NCBI GenBank assembly: GCA_016584305.1
Contig: JACEEZ010011608.1
Span: 32,898-96,897 of the forward strand
From: Chionoecetes opilio
Taxonomy: Eukaryota > Arthropoda > Malacostraca > Decapoda > Majidae
Reading direction: 5' to 3'
Length of the DNA stretch: 64,000 nucleotides
Notes under the pieces: generated by a model
Told to the model about the DNA's origin: nothing
Database searches by the model: none
What the model saw: the letters and a program-made list of their open reading frames with translations, nothing else
In this document: positions 42,519 through 52,005 of the stretch, one piece after another
Numbering within the stretch: the first letter of the stretch is position 1
Layout: every line of letters begins with the position of its first letter
Made by a program: the position numbers and the translations under genes

Positions 42519-45500
42519 TACCACCACGTTGTCGAAGTGTACGGCGCAGGTGTTTGAGGCGCGCAGACCCAGCTTGTCCTCCTTCTTGCCTATGCTCAGG
42601 CCCGGGGTTTGCGCGTCCACTATGAAACACGTGATGCCCTTATAGCTCTGTCAAGGGAAATGTTAATGGAAATTGCATAGAAAATTAATCTCACTTCACC
42701 ATTGTCACCCTATTTCTATTATAATCATTTTTTTGGGGGGGCACAACAGGTTAACAAACTCCTTTACCGGCACACATCTGACTGCTACATTTTTTAACAT
42801 AAGACATTTTGGTGGTTGATGGAAACTGTTCTACAAAACTAAAATGCATCTAATCAATTAATATTAACTGACATGTAACTTGATTCCAATGCACGTATGT
42901 TGTCATGGCATGTACTAAGGTGGGTATAAAAGGAATGTACTATGGTGGGTATAAAAGGAATGTACTATGGTGGGTATAAAAGGAATGTACTATGGTGGGT
43001 ATAAAAGGAATGTACTAAGGTGGGTATAAAAGGCATGTACTATGGTGGGTATGGAAGGAATGACTCACGGCGGAAGGGTTTGCATTGGCCATGACCAGGA
43101 AGACGCCGGACTGAGGCGCCGAGGAAATCCACATCTTGGATCCATTGATGACAAAGTTGCTCCCTTCCTTCACCGCCGTGGTCTTGAGGGAGAAGGCGTC
43201 AGACCCTGCTTCTGCTTCGAGAGGCAGAAACTTCCCGTCTGTAGAATATAAGAGCATAAGAAAATAAGTAAGCTATAAGAGGCTGCGAGACCTACACTTG
43301 GTAGTTCCTGTGGTTCCTGAACAAATGGTTGCTGCTCAGTTATCTACTAGAAGAATGTATGTCAACCCTAGAACTAATAATGATGTCTAAATACAATAAA
43401 TTAGCTGTTGACTGGCATCTGTGACAATTATAGCATGACAGAGTATTATATGCCTGGTGTCAGTTACCTCATACTCCTATCCTATTACTGTGGTGACATT
43501 AACAATCCAATAAGCTGTTGTAAACATTCAGAATTCTTAATTTTTAACTGATTTTATGTCTGCTAAGGAGCTCATGCTCAGCAGACTAATGCCTATAAAA
43601 TGTGTATATATTTATTCATGTATATATTTGTTATTTGGCAATAAACTCTATAAATCTAAAAAATCTCAATAAATCCTTACATGGTTACATAATGAGGCAC
43701 AGATGTGAGGAAGAAGTAAAGAATGAGCGACAACTGACAGCCGCAAAGACTCACATATTCCGTGGCAAGCTTAGGCAGATATCTATTCTTCTGTTCCTCT
43801 GTGCCGAGGTTCCTGAAGAGAGTGTTGATGAGGGTGTTCTGAATGTCACACATCACGCTGACTGACGGGTCCACCATGGCCAGCTGCTCCACCACCAGGT
43901 TAGCCACAAAGAAGGTGGAGCCGCACCCACCATAGTCACCCCCGATCTCAACCCCCATGAACTGAAACACATGCAACACTCACCATGAAATACACACACA
44001 GTCTTAACCCCTTGAGGCCCAGAACGTAATTTCCATTGTAATTTGGCTACCATTAGACGATTTTTAGTGAGTATAAGCAATAGTTTATAGATATGACCTG
44101 TTTAGTATCCTTGTCCACAGTTAATTTGGTATATTCAGTCACTTTTCGTAATCTTATGGCTAACAACAGACGATTTTATATAGCAAAGGAAAGATCTGAG
44201 CGTGAAGGGGTTAAAAACAACATATCATCAACAAGCATTCCTCAGTTGTACATGACTGCAGTACATACTATTTTTACATTAGAATTAATAGTCATTTGAT
44301 AACCCACACATTTGTCACATATAATCACCATTGCCATCGCTATTATCATCTTGTTACAGCCGCTTCCCCACGCAAGGAGGATGTAACATAAGAAACATAA
44401 GAAAATAAGGAATACAAGAGGCTGCGAGACCTACACGTGGTAGTTCCAGTTACTTTACACTACCTACATCCACCTTTCATCCCCATCCATGAAATTATCT
44501 AGCCTCCTTTTAAAGCTCCCTAATGACTCCGAATTAACTACCTGTCTACTGAGTTCATTCCAATCATTTACCACCCTATTTGTGAACCAGTTATCTTTGT
44601 CAATATCAACCTCCTTCTCCATGCTACAGTGATGGCATGTAAGTGGGAAAAAATAGTTAATGCAATGGAAATTTTCAACATATTAAAGGAAATATAACTA
44701 ATATTTTAGCATCTACATACCCCATTTTCAAACAAGCCTTTGTACACCTTCTGGTCAATACAACCTTCAGCATCCATCTTGCTGACAAGCGGAGCAATCT
44801 GTTCACTTGCAAACTTGGCCACTGTAAAATAAAACAATCAATCAGTGCATACATAGTGTGTCAAATATTACAAGACTCTTCCTTAGCTTAGAACATAAGA
44901 ACATAAGAAAATAAGGAAGCTACAAGAGGCCGCGAGACCTACACGTGGTAGTTTAGGTTCTCGTGCAGTCATGGGAGAAGACTTGTTACTGTGTCCATGG
45001 TACAAATAGGTAAAGCAGGTTTCATCAGATTTATCTCCATTCTCACGTCTGCTGACACCAACCACAACCTACCTATGACTTCTCATTGAGGAACCCATCA
45101 GTGGATATCTTAACCCCTTGAGACCCAGAACGTAATTTCCATTGTAATTTAGCTACCATTAGACGCTTTTTAGTGACCATAAGCAATATTTTATAGATAT
45201 GACCTGTTTAGTATCTTTTTCGACTAACTAATTGGGAATATTAAGTTACTTTTCATTATTTTATGGCTAACAACAGACTATTTTTTTTATAGCCAAAGAA
45301 AGGTCTGGGCGTGCAGGGGTTAAGTTAGGTGATGAACGGTAAAATAAGTCATGAAAGATAAGTTACCTGTTTCTTTCATCATTGTCTCCTCCTGTGAGAG
45401 CACGGTGAGGGGTGAGGGCTGGAAGGTGGCCCCCACTTCATGCTGTGGCGCCGTGTTCTGCTGCTGAACACTGGCTCGGGTGTGCAGGCGCTGCACGGCC

Positions 45501-45526
45501 AACCACCGCCCACGGGACACCGAACT
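39622..45526 (-). CDS. ACADSB: Short/branched-chain acyl-CoA dehydrogenase, mitochondrial (8 visible exons)
   Basis: FAD enzyme of the mitochondrial matrix that desaturates 2-methyl-branched acyl-CoAs (isoleucine catabolism), passing electrons to ETF. Exons in coding order: 45526-45367, 44821-44721, 43961-43755, 43238-43069, 42647-42522, 41384-41202, 40699-40564, 39800-39622. Phases all match apart from one missing base in exon 4. About 420 residues are visible; the human protein is 432. Key blocks: [70 protein letters not shown] and [17 protein letters not shown], whose Glu in YEG is the catalytic base. The first visible exon ([20 protein letters not shown]) looks like the end of a transit peptide; the Met exon was not found upstream. 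ACADSB fits better than ACADS. Two donors lie in small tandem duplications. Confidence 0.94.
39913..40331. mobile_element. pogo/Tigger-like deletion derivative
   Basis: TIRs of about 26 bp: TACACTCGACTCTCCATTTT and the complement of TACACTCGACCCTCGATTTT, at TA. The interior encodes [20 protein letters not shown], resembling the N-terminus of pogo-type transposases. It is flanked by an imperfect 70-bp direct duplication (39851-39920 and 40336-40405). In the last ACADSB intron. Confidence 0.75.
40564..40699 (-). CDS. ACADSB: ACADSB exon 7 of those visible
   Basis: Encodes [39 protein letters not shown] and CKLYSS; donor GTAAGC. Confidence 0.95.
41070..41210 (-). repeat. 35-bp x4 array carrying the ACADSB exon 6 donor
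   Basis: CTTGAAAT recurs at 41096, 41131, 41166 and 41201. On the coding strand each unit reads TTTCAA/GTATGTGTTTTATT then GCATTCAGG, so each copy restores the donor and also carries an acceptor-like TTGCATTCAG. Confidence 0.95.
41202..41384 (-). CDS. ACADSB: ACADSB exon 6 of those visible
   Basis: Encodes [40 protein letters not shown] and [13 protein letters not shown]; the donor TTTCAA/GTATGT is part of a 35-bp x4 array. Confidence 0.95.
41668..41940. repeat. 24-bp minisatellite (about 11-12 copies)
   Basis: Unit TAACCTACATAACCATTCTT then TATA, in ACADSB intron 5; copies are almost identical. Confidence 0.95.
42085..42181 (+). mobile_element. LINE 3' tail with poly(A)
   Basis: AGCGGGCTTTTTT ... 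TAGCCAGTCCTTTGAGATGT then (A)n, matching the 3' end of the Jockey-like LINE at 18521. Confidence 0.7.
42183..42243 (-). repeat. Two decayed copies of the ACADSB exon 5 3' end and donor
   Basis: 42183-42209 and 42216-42243 resemble 42515-42542 (AAGCTTACCACCACGTTGTC, GAAGTGTA). AGCTTACC also recurs between A-runs at 42366-42420. These are pseudo-donors downstream of the real one. Confidence 0.75.
42280..42363 (+). mobile_element. LINE 3' tail with A-rich end
   Basis: GCGAGTTTTTTGTTAC ... GGTCAGTCCTTTGTGATGTA then an A-rich tail; second insertion of the same family in this intron. A-runs continue to 42514. Confidence 0.7.
42522..42647 (-). CDS. ACADSB: ACADSB exon 5 of those visible
   Basis: Encodes [38 protein letters not shown] and DNVV, donor GTAAGC. 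Its 3' end is copied twice in the following intron. Confidence 0.95.
42908..43062. repeat. 25-bp minisatellite beside the ACADSB exon 4 donor
   Basis: Unit AAGGAATGTACTATGGTGGG then TATAA, about 6 copies, ending about 6 bp from the donor at 43068. Confidence 0.9.
43069..43238 (-). CDS. ACADSB: ACADSB exon 4 of those visible, one-base frame break
   Basis: Starts TGSFCLS in frame, then must shift one base to read [16 protein letters not shown] and [19 protein letters not shown]. The exon is 170 nt although both neighbours require a multiple of 3 (171). The missing base lies at about 43218-43220, after CTCTC on the coding strand. The acyl-CoA dehydrogenase signature is otherwise intact. Either an assembly error or a real lesion. 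Confidence 0.9.
43245..43315 (-). mobile_element. CR1-like LINE tail at the ACADSB exon 4 acceptor
   Basis: Coding-strand tail CTTATTTTCTTATGCTCTTA runs to ATTCTACAG at 43239. Host-sense. Confidence 0.88.
43755..43961 (-). CDS. ACADSB: ACADSB exon 3 of those visible
   Basis: Encodes [40 protein letters not shown] and [16 protein letters not shown]; donor GTGAGT. Confidence 0.95.
44004..44214 (+). mobile_element. TTAA MITE, copy 4
   Basis: TTAACCCCTTGAGGCCCAGA to GAGCGTGAAGGGGTTAA, in ACADSB intron 2. Confidence 0.88.
44385..44600 (-). mobile_element. CR1-like LINE 3' end with intact RT C-terminus
   Basis: Minus strand encodes [42 protein letters not shown] and stop, the typical C-terminus of CR1/Jockey-type reverse transcriptases, then the family 3' UTR and an (TTATGTTC)-like tail. 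This copy identifies the whole family as LINE-derived. Host-sense in ACADSB. Confidence 0.9.
44721..44821 (-). CDS. ACADSB: ACADSB exon 2 of those visible
   Basis: Encodes [33 protein letters not shown]; donor GTATGT. Confidence 0.93.
44889..44955 (-). mobile_element. CR1-like LINE tail
   Basis: GAACATAAGAACATAAGAAA to CCTACACGTGGTAGTT; host-sense in ACADSB intron 1. Confidence 0.85.
45110..45323 (+). mobile_element. TTAA MITE, copy 5
   Basis: TTAACCCCTTGAGACCCAGA to GGGCGTGCAGGGGTTAA, 214 bp. Confidence 0.88.
45367..45526 (-). CDS. ACADSB: ACADSB exon with transit peptide end
   Basis: Acceptor CCTTTGTAG, then [37 protein letters not shown], donor GTAACT. Arg-rich with no acidic residues in the first 30: typical of mitochondrial import. 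Confidence 0.85.
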
Positions 45527-45651
45527 CTACAAAGGACATTGAGCATGGTTGGAAAAAATTCAGATTTTTTAAAATAAAAATATAATGTAAAATAATGTAA
45601 GTAGTGTAATTAGGAATCGACAGACGCTCCAACACGGTAATACCTTAAGTC

Positions 45652-46011
45652 AGGGTGGTCCAACTACTGGCCCGCGAGTCAATTTTTTGTGGCCCGCGAG
45701 CACTCCTATTAATATATTCATTTACCCTATATAAAAACATTATAAAGTATCTGCAATTCCAATGTTATGTATGTGAAATAATATTATGTTACTAGAATGA
45801 CAACTTTTCCCATGGGGATTCTGTCCTTTTTTATGTTAGAAAGTCTGCCAAGCCTGCCCCACGGCCACCTCCACTCGGCGGGATGGGGACGCATCCGTCT
45901 GCCTGTGGTTCTGGGTGTAGGTGCGTCACATCGCGTCCCTAACACTGCATGTTATGAAAAATGTATTGTTATGTAAAAATTCAGTTGTTTCTTTACGTGG
46001 AGGCTCTGCCT
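45652..46011. mobile_element. hAT-like fragment
   Basis: Starts CAGGGTGGTCCAACTACTGG and repeats GGCCCGCGAG, reminiscent of hAT termini. No transposase or matching end found. Confidence 0.4.
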
Positions 46012-46023
46012 AGACCAGAGGTC

Positions 46024-47023
46024 AATCAATCAATCATTGGGGGCATACGCCGGGAGGCGCGTCGCCTCGCCCACCCTACGACGCCACTCCCGAGGGTCAC
46101 CACGAGCGAGTTCCCATGCAGGCTCCTTTCCCATACCAAGCAGCTCTCGACAAGAAGCATCAACTTGCCCCAGCCACGAGCCTTGTGGGCGCCCCCTTGG
46201 CCTCCTCCACGCCGGATTGTCTCTTACAGATACAACCCGATGGGAAGGATCGGTTTCAGGGTAGCGTGCCACATGCCCATATAGCCGAAGTTGGTGCTGA
46301 CGGACTATGCAGGTAATAGGCCTCGATTCAGTCTCACGGTGCAATCGCTGATTTGACATGTAATCATCCCAGCGATACCCCATGATTCTGCGAAGACACT
46401 TATTACCAAAGGCATTGATTCGTCTCTTCAAGTCACTATTTAGTGTCCATGTCTCACAACCACAGGGTAAGACAGGGATCACAAGCGATTTGAAGATCCG
46501 GATCTTTGTCCTCCTGCACAGGTACCGACAATGCCAAATACTCCCGCTGAGCGAGTCCATAACACCGTGGGCTATGCCAATCCGCCGTAAGACTTCTTGA
46601 CGTGACCCGCCGTCATTATGGACTGCGCTACCAAGGTATGTAAAACTTTCCAAGATCTCAATGTCCTCGCCACATGCATGAACAGACTGTACTGCTTCAT
46701 CTAGTAAGTCTCCAAACACCTGGACCTTGGTCTTGAGCCAAGAGACCTCAAGTCCCAAAGGCTTTGCCTCCTCGTGCAGCGCCTCGAGAGCCATCACCAG
46801 GACCTCCAGGGACTCAGCAAAGATTACTGCATCATCGGCAAAAACAAGATCAGTGATCTTGGTGTTGCTAACGGATGCTCCACAATCACTTTGATCTACA
46901 ACCTTGTCCAATACCCAGTCCGTACAAGCGTTGAAAAGTGATGGGCAAGGACACACCCTTGCCTCACTCCTGTATTCACAGGAAAGAAGCCGGGTACACC
47001 TGCCCACACTTCACAGCACTCTC
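46024..47023 (-). mobile_element. RTE-like LINE, reverse transcriptase C-terminal half, 12-bp TSD
   Basis: The minus strand has an open frame of about 325 codons with the RT catalytic box LVFADDAVIF, LGLEVSWLKTKVQVFGDLL, FTYLGSAVHNDGGS, CGCETWTLNSDLKRRI and CLRRIMGYRWDDYMS, typical of this LINE type. Upstream VNTGVRQGCVLA is one base out of frame. The end carries an (ATTG)n-like tail. AGACCAGAGGTC at 46012-46023 and 47024-47035 is the target duplication. 5'-truncated. Confidence 0.88.
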
Positions 47024-47027
47024 AGAC

Positions 47028-47262
47028 CAGAGGTCGGCAACCCATAATTCGAGAAGAGCCAGTTTCTTCAAACTTGGCAGAAAAGCAGTGCCGATGGAGC
47101 CGCAGTGTACATTATGAATGGATATTACGAACAAGTACATGTTACTAAATACAAAAATTCATCTAAATATTTGCCTAGAGACATAGGGCCTAGGTCACAT
47201 ACACTATTATACTTCGGCAATCTATGCCAGTCTTATTTTTGAAACGATAATTTGGACATTAT
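47028..47262. mobile_element. Possible hAT terminus split by the LINE insertion
   Basis: CAGAGGTCGGCAACCC followed by AGAAGAGCCAG resembles a hAT end. The RTE insertion target overlaps it. Confidence 0.35.
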
Positions 47263-47264
47263 TA

Positions 47265-47397
47265 AGAACATAAAGAACATAAGAAAATAAGGAAGCTACA
47301 AGAGGGCGGGAGACCTACACGTGGTAGTTCCTGTTACTTAACACTATCTACATCCACCTTTCATCCCCATCCATGAAATTGTCTAGCCTCCTATTAA
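47265..47397 (-). mobile_element. CR1-like LINE 3' end feeding the 18-bp array
   Basis: Tail, 3' UTR and the CATCCATGAAATTGTCTAGC coding part. It breaks off where the 18-bp satellite starts. Confidence 0.85.
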
Positions 47398-48700
47398 AAC
47401 TCCCTATTGACTATATAAAACTCCCTATTGACTTTAACACTCCTTATTAACTAAAAACTCCCTTTTGACTAAAAACTCCCTATTAACTAAAAACTCCCTA
47501 TTGAATAAAATATCCCCATTGACTAAAAACTCCCTATTGACTAAAAACTCCCTATTGACTAAAAACTCCCTTTTAACTAAAAACTCCCTATTACCTAAAA
47601 ACTCCTATTAACTAAAAACTCCCTATTAACTAAACTCCCTATTGACTAAAATCTCCCTATTGACTAAAAACTCCCTATTGACTAAAAACTAACTATTAAT
47701 TAAACTCCCTATTGACTAAAACTCCCTATTGACTAAAAACTCCCAATAGACTAAAAACTCCCTATTGACTAAAAACTCCCTATTGACTAAAAACTCCCAA
47801 TAGACTAAAAACTCCCTATTGACTAAAAACTCCCTATTGACTAAAAACTCCCAATAGACTAAAAACTCCCTATTGACTAAAACTCCCTATTGACTAAAAA
47901 CTCCCAAGACTAAAAACTTCCTATTGACTAAAAACTCCCTATTGACTAAAAACTCCCAATAGACTAAAAACTCCCTATTGACTAAAAACTCCCATAGACT
48001 AAAAACTCCCTATGACTAAAAAACTCCCTTATTGACTAAAAACTCCCAATAGACTAAAAACTCCCTATTGACTAAAAACTCCCTATTGACTAAAAACTCC
48101 CAATAGACTAAAAACTCCCTATTGACTAAAACTCCCTATTGACTAAAAACTCCCAATAGACTAAAAACTCCCTATTGACTAAAAACTCCCTATTAACTAA
48201 ATTCCCTAATGAATAAAAACTCCCTATTAACTAAAAACTCCCTATTAACTAAAAACTCCCCATTGACTAAAAACTCCCTATGACTAAAAACTCCCTATTA
48301 ACTAAATCCCTAATGACTAAAAACTCCCTATTACTAAAAACTCCCTATTAACTAAAAACTCCGTTAACTAAAAATCCCTATTGACTAAAACTCCTATTGA
48401 CTAAAAACTCCCTATTAACAAAAATCCCTATTGACTAAAAACTCCCTATTGACTCAAAACTCTCTATTGACTAAAACTTGACTAACCCTATTGACTAAAA
48501 TATCCCTTTGACTAAACTCCTTTGACTAAAAACTCCCTATGACAAAAAATCCCTATTGACTAAAACTCCCTATTAACTAAAATTCCCTATTGACAAAAAA
48601 TTATTGGCTAAAAACTAGTATGACTGAACTATTGCGTCCTCTTTGACTAGCCCTATTAAAAAAATCCGTATTGACTTATTAACTATTACCTATTGACTTG
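47398..48700. repeat. 18-bp satellite (about 65 copies)
   Basis: Unit ACTCCCTATTGACTAAAA with many single-base losses. On the LINE strand it is AGTCAATAGGGAGTTTTT, corresponding to the LINE segment AGTCATTAGGGAGCTTTAAA just next to it. Copies decay toward 48800. Confidence 0.93.
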
Positions 48701-48964
48701 AAACCGGCTAATTAATGGTCTATCACTTTGCGTCCCTCTAATTGTCTAGCCCCTTTAAAACTCCTATTGACTTACTGACTATTGACCTATTGACTTGACC
48801 CGCCTATTGACTTACCACTTTATTGATTATGATTGTCAGCCGCCTTTTAAAACCCGCATGCTACTGACTAGTCCTAGCTTGCCGACCCTGCCTAGACGAC
48901 CCTATATCTTTGGTATCATAACAAGTCTTCATGGTATTTTAACATTTAGTAAATCTTGTATCAT

Positions 48965-49017
48965 TAAAATTAGTATAATATATAATATATATTTATATTA
49001 TATATATATAATTATAT

Positions 49018-49049
<32 letters not shown>

Positions 49050-49053
49050 ATAT
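48965..49053. repeat. (TA)n tract
   Basis: TATA-rich microsatellite. Confidence 0.9.
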
Positions 49054-49215
49054 GAGGGGGCCAGCAGAGCCTCCCCCCAATTAGGAGGTTTGATATGGTT
49101 CGGGTAGGGTAATAATCCTCCCGCAGGGCGGGGTCAGAGCGGACCACTCAGCGGCTGGCGAATGCGGGGCTGGGCGGGGCACACTTGTTTCCGTACAATT
49201 CCGTCACTTCTCTGG

Positions 49216-49420
49216 TTTCTGAGACACTGACTATATTTCCTGGCCAAGTTTTAGTTTTTTCGAATGGAGATACATTGTTATCAATGGGAACGGCGACCCT
49301 AGGATTTGGTGATAAAAAATAAAAAATAAAAATTTAATTGGGTCACTGGGAAAAAAAAAATACCTCCATCTGAAAAAGCACTAATTTTAGGCAAGGAAAA
49401 ACTAGTCAGTGTCTCAGAAA
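49216..49420. mobile_element. TIR MITE with TTTCTGAGACACTGACTA ends
   Basis: TTTCTGAGACACTGACTA at the left and its complement TAGTCAGTGTCTCAGAAA at the right. Confidence 0.75.
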
Positions 49421-49538
49421 ATGACCGCGCAGTCCTCGTCCATTTTTACCAATACAATAAAACACTATCCTCAAAGACACCTGGAATGAAGTAATAGAGT
49501 GTGAGTGCAGCCATGAAGCAACAGAGACACACGGGATG

Positions 49539-49764
49539 CAGTCAGTTCGTACAAAAGTTGTTTCGTACACCAGTAGATTCGTACACAAAAAAGTTGTTTC
49601 GTAATAAATATGAAACCATAGTAGTTTCGTACACTCAGCTCAGAGTTTAACTTGACTACTAGAGTTACGAAACGACACCAGGTATGTACGAAAAAACTCA
49701 AAATCAGTGTACGAAACAACTAACAAAACTTGGGTACGAAACAACTTGTGTACGAAACTCCCTG
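49539..49764. mobile_element. MITE rich in TTCGTACAC motifs, copy 1
   Basis: CAGTCAGTTCGTACAAAAGT at one end, TTGTGTACGAAACTCCCTG at the other; GTACGAAAC motifs throughout. Second copy at 53688. Confidence 0.8.
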
Positions 49765-50360
49765 TAACTGAGACACACATACCAGAGAGCGGCAAAGCAT
49801 CGTGTATGTGGTGTGGGTTAGGGGTTCAACGACGCCATTTTTTCATTTGTCGGGAGTCTGCCTGTTTATTGTCTCCTATTTCCTTCTCGCTCCTGTCTTA
49901 TTAGTTGTTTCTCTTATTTGTTATAATTGCTTTCACTTTCTTCACTATCTTCCTGGTCGTCAAACTGTTGATTTTTTTTCTCCTTCAGCATTCCTCACTA
50001 TAAGGTGTTGTTGTTGTTGAAGGGCTGTGATGTCGAAATCGACGATATTCGCCCTGCATCTATAATGGGCTTTTTAGGTTCTCAAGGCTCAGGCAGTTTA
50101 CCTATACCGGCTACATCTATTTCGGCTAACTCATTACGTAATATCAAAACAACCTAAGTTATATCTTCCTAAACTTAATTAACGCGTATGACAGATGTAT
50201 TTGGGTGTGTTGTATTGAATTTGTTACTAAAAATACTTAGGTAAGATCATGTGTATGCTTTCACAGCCATTCCGAGCCGAAACGAACACAGGTATTTTTT
50301 TGCTATTTGTAGTTTTGTTTACATCATAGCAGGGCTGCCAACCACATCAGCTGACTGGAA
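49765..50360. other. Intergenic, nothing recognised
   Basis: No coding or RNA gene seen. Confidence 0.4.
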
Positions 50361-50369
50361 TACATACGT

Positions 50370-50900
50370 GAAATAAATAAATAATGAAAGAAATAATGAA
50401 AAGAAAGAATGAAAGAAAGAAAGAAACAATGCAAGAAAGAAAGAGAGAAAGAAATAATGAAATAAATAAAGAAAGAAAGAAAGAAATAATGCAAGAAATA
50501 ATGAAAGATAGAAATAATGAAAGAAAGAAATAATGAAAGAAAGTATGAAAGAAAGAAAGAATGAAAGAAAGAAAGAAAGAATGAAAGAAAGAAATAATGA
50601 AAGAAAGAAAGCAGGAAATAATGAAAGAAAGAAAGCAGGAAATAATGAAAGAAAGAAAGAAAGAAAGAAAGAAAGAAATAATGAAAGAAAGAAAGAAAGA
50701 ATGAAAGAAAGAAAGAAAGAAGGAAATAATGAAAGAAAGAATGAAAGAAAGAAAGAAAGAATGAAAGAAAGAATGAAAAGAGAAATAATGAAAGAAAGAA
50801 TGAAAGAAAGAAAGAAAGAAAGAAATAATGAAAGAAAGAATGAAAGAAAGAAAGAAAGCAAGAAAGAATGAAATAAAGAAATAATGAAAGAAAGAAAAGT
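50370..50900. repeat. (GAAA)n microsatellite with TAAT/ATG interruptions
   Basis: GAAAGAAAGAATGAAAGAAA patterns over 530 bp. Open frames in it are compositional. Confidence 0.95.
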
Positions 50901-51959
50901 GCGAGGCTACAACAACCTATAGTGGGAGAGTATTTGTTTGGAGATGGGAATGTGGAAGAAGCAAAAAGAACAATCAACAGTTTTTTGGACGACCAGAGAA
51001 TAGAAAAAGAAAGAAAGAGAAAGACAGAATAAGAGAAGATAACTAACTAAAGACCCAGACAGCGAGAGAAACATCAGGGAGTGCCGATAAAAAAGACTCC
51101 CGACCCACAACTGAACAGCTGCTGACAGCTGAACTGATAAAAACGTATTACTTGAACTCTACTAGAAACATTAATTACTAGAAAAACTTATCTACCTTGT
51201 GTATCCTACGAAATAAAACGAATACAGCATATACGATGATACGTGAGAGCGGGAAAAAAAGAATTATACGAGTTTTTAATACCAGTAGCCAGACCAGTAA
51301 TTTCTATAACATTAAAAAAACATCCGATAAGCCCCATACGATAATACGAGAAAGCGGAAAAATGCATTAATACGAGTTTTTAATACCAGTAGTCAGACTA
51401 GTAATTTCGATAACATTAAAAAACATCCGAAATACTTATAGCAACACGAGAATACCTTAGTAATTAGTTAAATATATGGCTATGCGAGAGGCAGGAATCA
51501 CGGTTGGTACTTCTGAAGGCGACCCATCAGCGATGTTAATTGTACGATAATTATTGTTTATGTATGATAATTTCACTATTAGTAAGATGTATGATGCATG
51601 TTTGAGAATCGTACACGAAAATACGATAATTGACTCACAAATAAAATTACATTATGAAGTCATACAAAAATTGTCATCGCACAAAAAAACAAAATAATCG
51701 GTCATGTCAAATTCTAAGAAATAGAGAGAGAGAGTTTTGAGTTTGACTTTTGATCTAAAAAGTCTAGCTATTATTTATTTTGGTGAAAAGAGGAAATATT
51801 CTTATATATGGAATGCTGAATTCAATGAAGTATCAAGTCATTACTTACTATATTATTTTATCTAAGGTTGTACGATAATCTAACTGAAAATACGATAATT
51901 CTGGTAGCTCGGTACGACAATGTAACTACAAAAGTTCACATCCCTGCGACCCATAATGC
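50901..51959. other. AT-rich intergenic sequence with a 105-bp duplication
   Basis: 51231-51335 and 51336-51440 are direct copies sharing ACGAGTTTTTAATACCAGTA and GTAATTTC.ATAACATTAA. Nothing else recognised. Confidence 0.6.
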
Positions 51960-52005
51960 ATTGCGCGCCTCTATGGCTCCTCTACTGTGGTGGCCGGGAA
52001 GCAGG
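51960..52005 (+). promoter_or_regulatory. RpL26: Candidate RpL26 TOP start and non-coding first exon
   Basis: Pyrimidine-rich CTCCTCTACTGTGG, then CCGGGAAGCAGG and GTATGT donor, reminiscent of ribosomal-protein first exons. Assigned by position and style only. Confidence 0.35.

Noticed and set aside
39622..45526. Naming the dehydrogenase ACADS or IVD instead of ACADSB
   Set aside because: The order and wording of [27 protein letters not shown] and [19 protein letters not shown] fit the short/branched-chain member best from memory; a tree would confirm.
50319..50977. Phe/Ser/Leu-rich frames of 180-217 codons
   Set aside because: They are translations of the (GAAA)n microsatellite.
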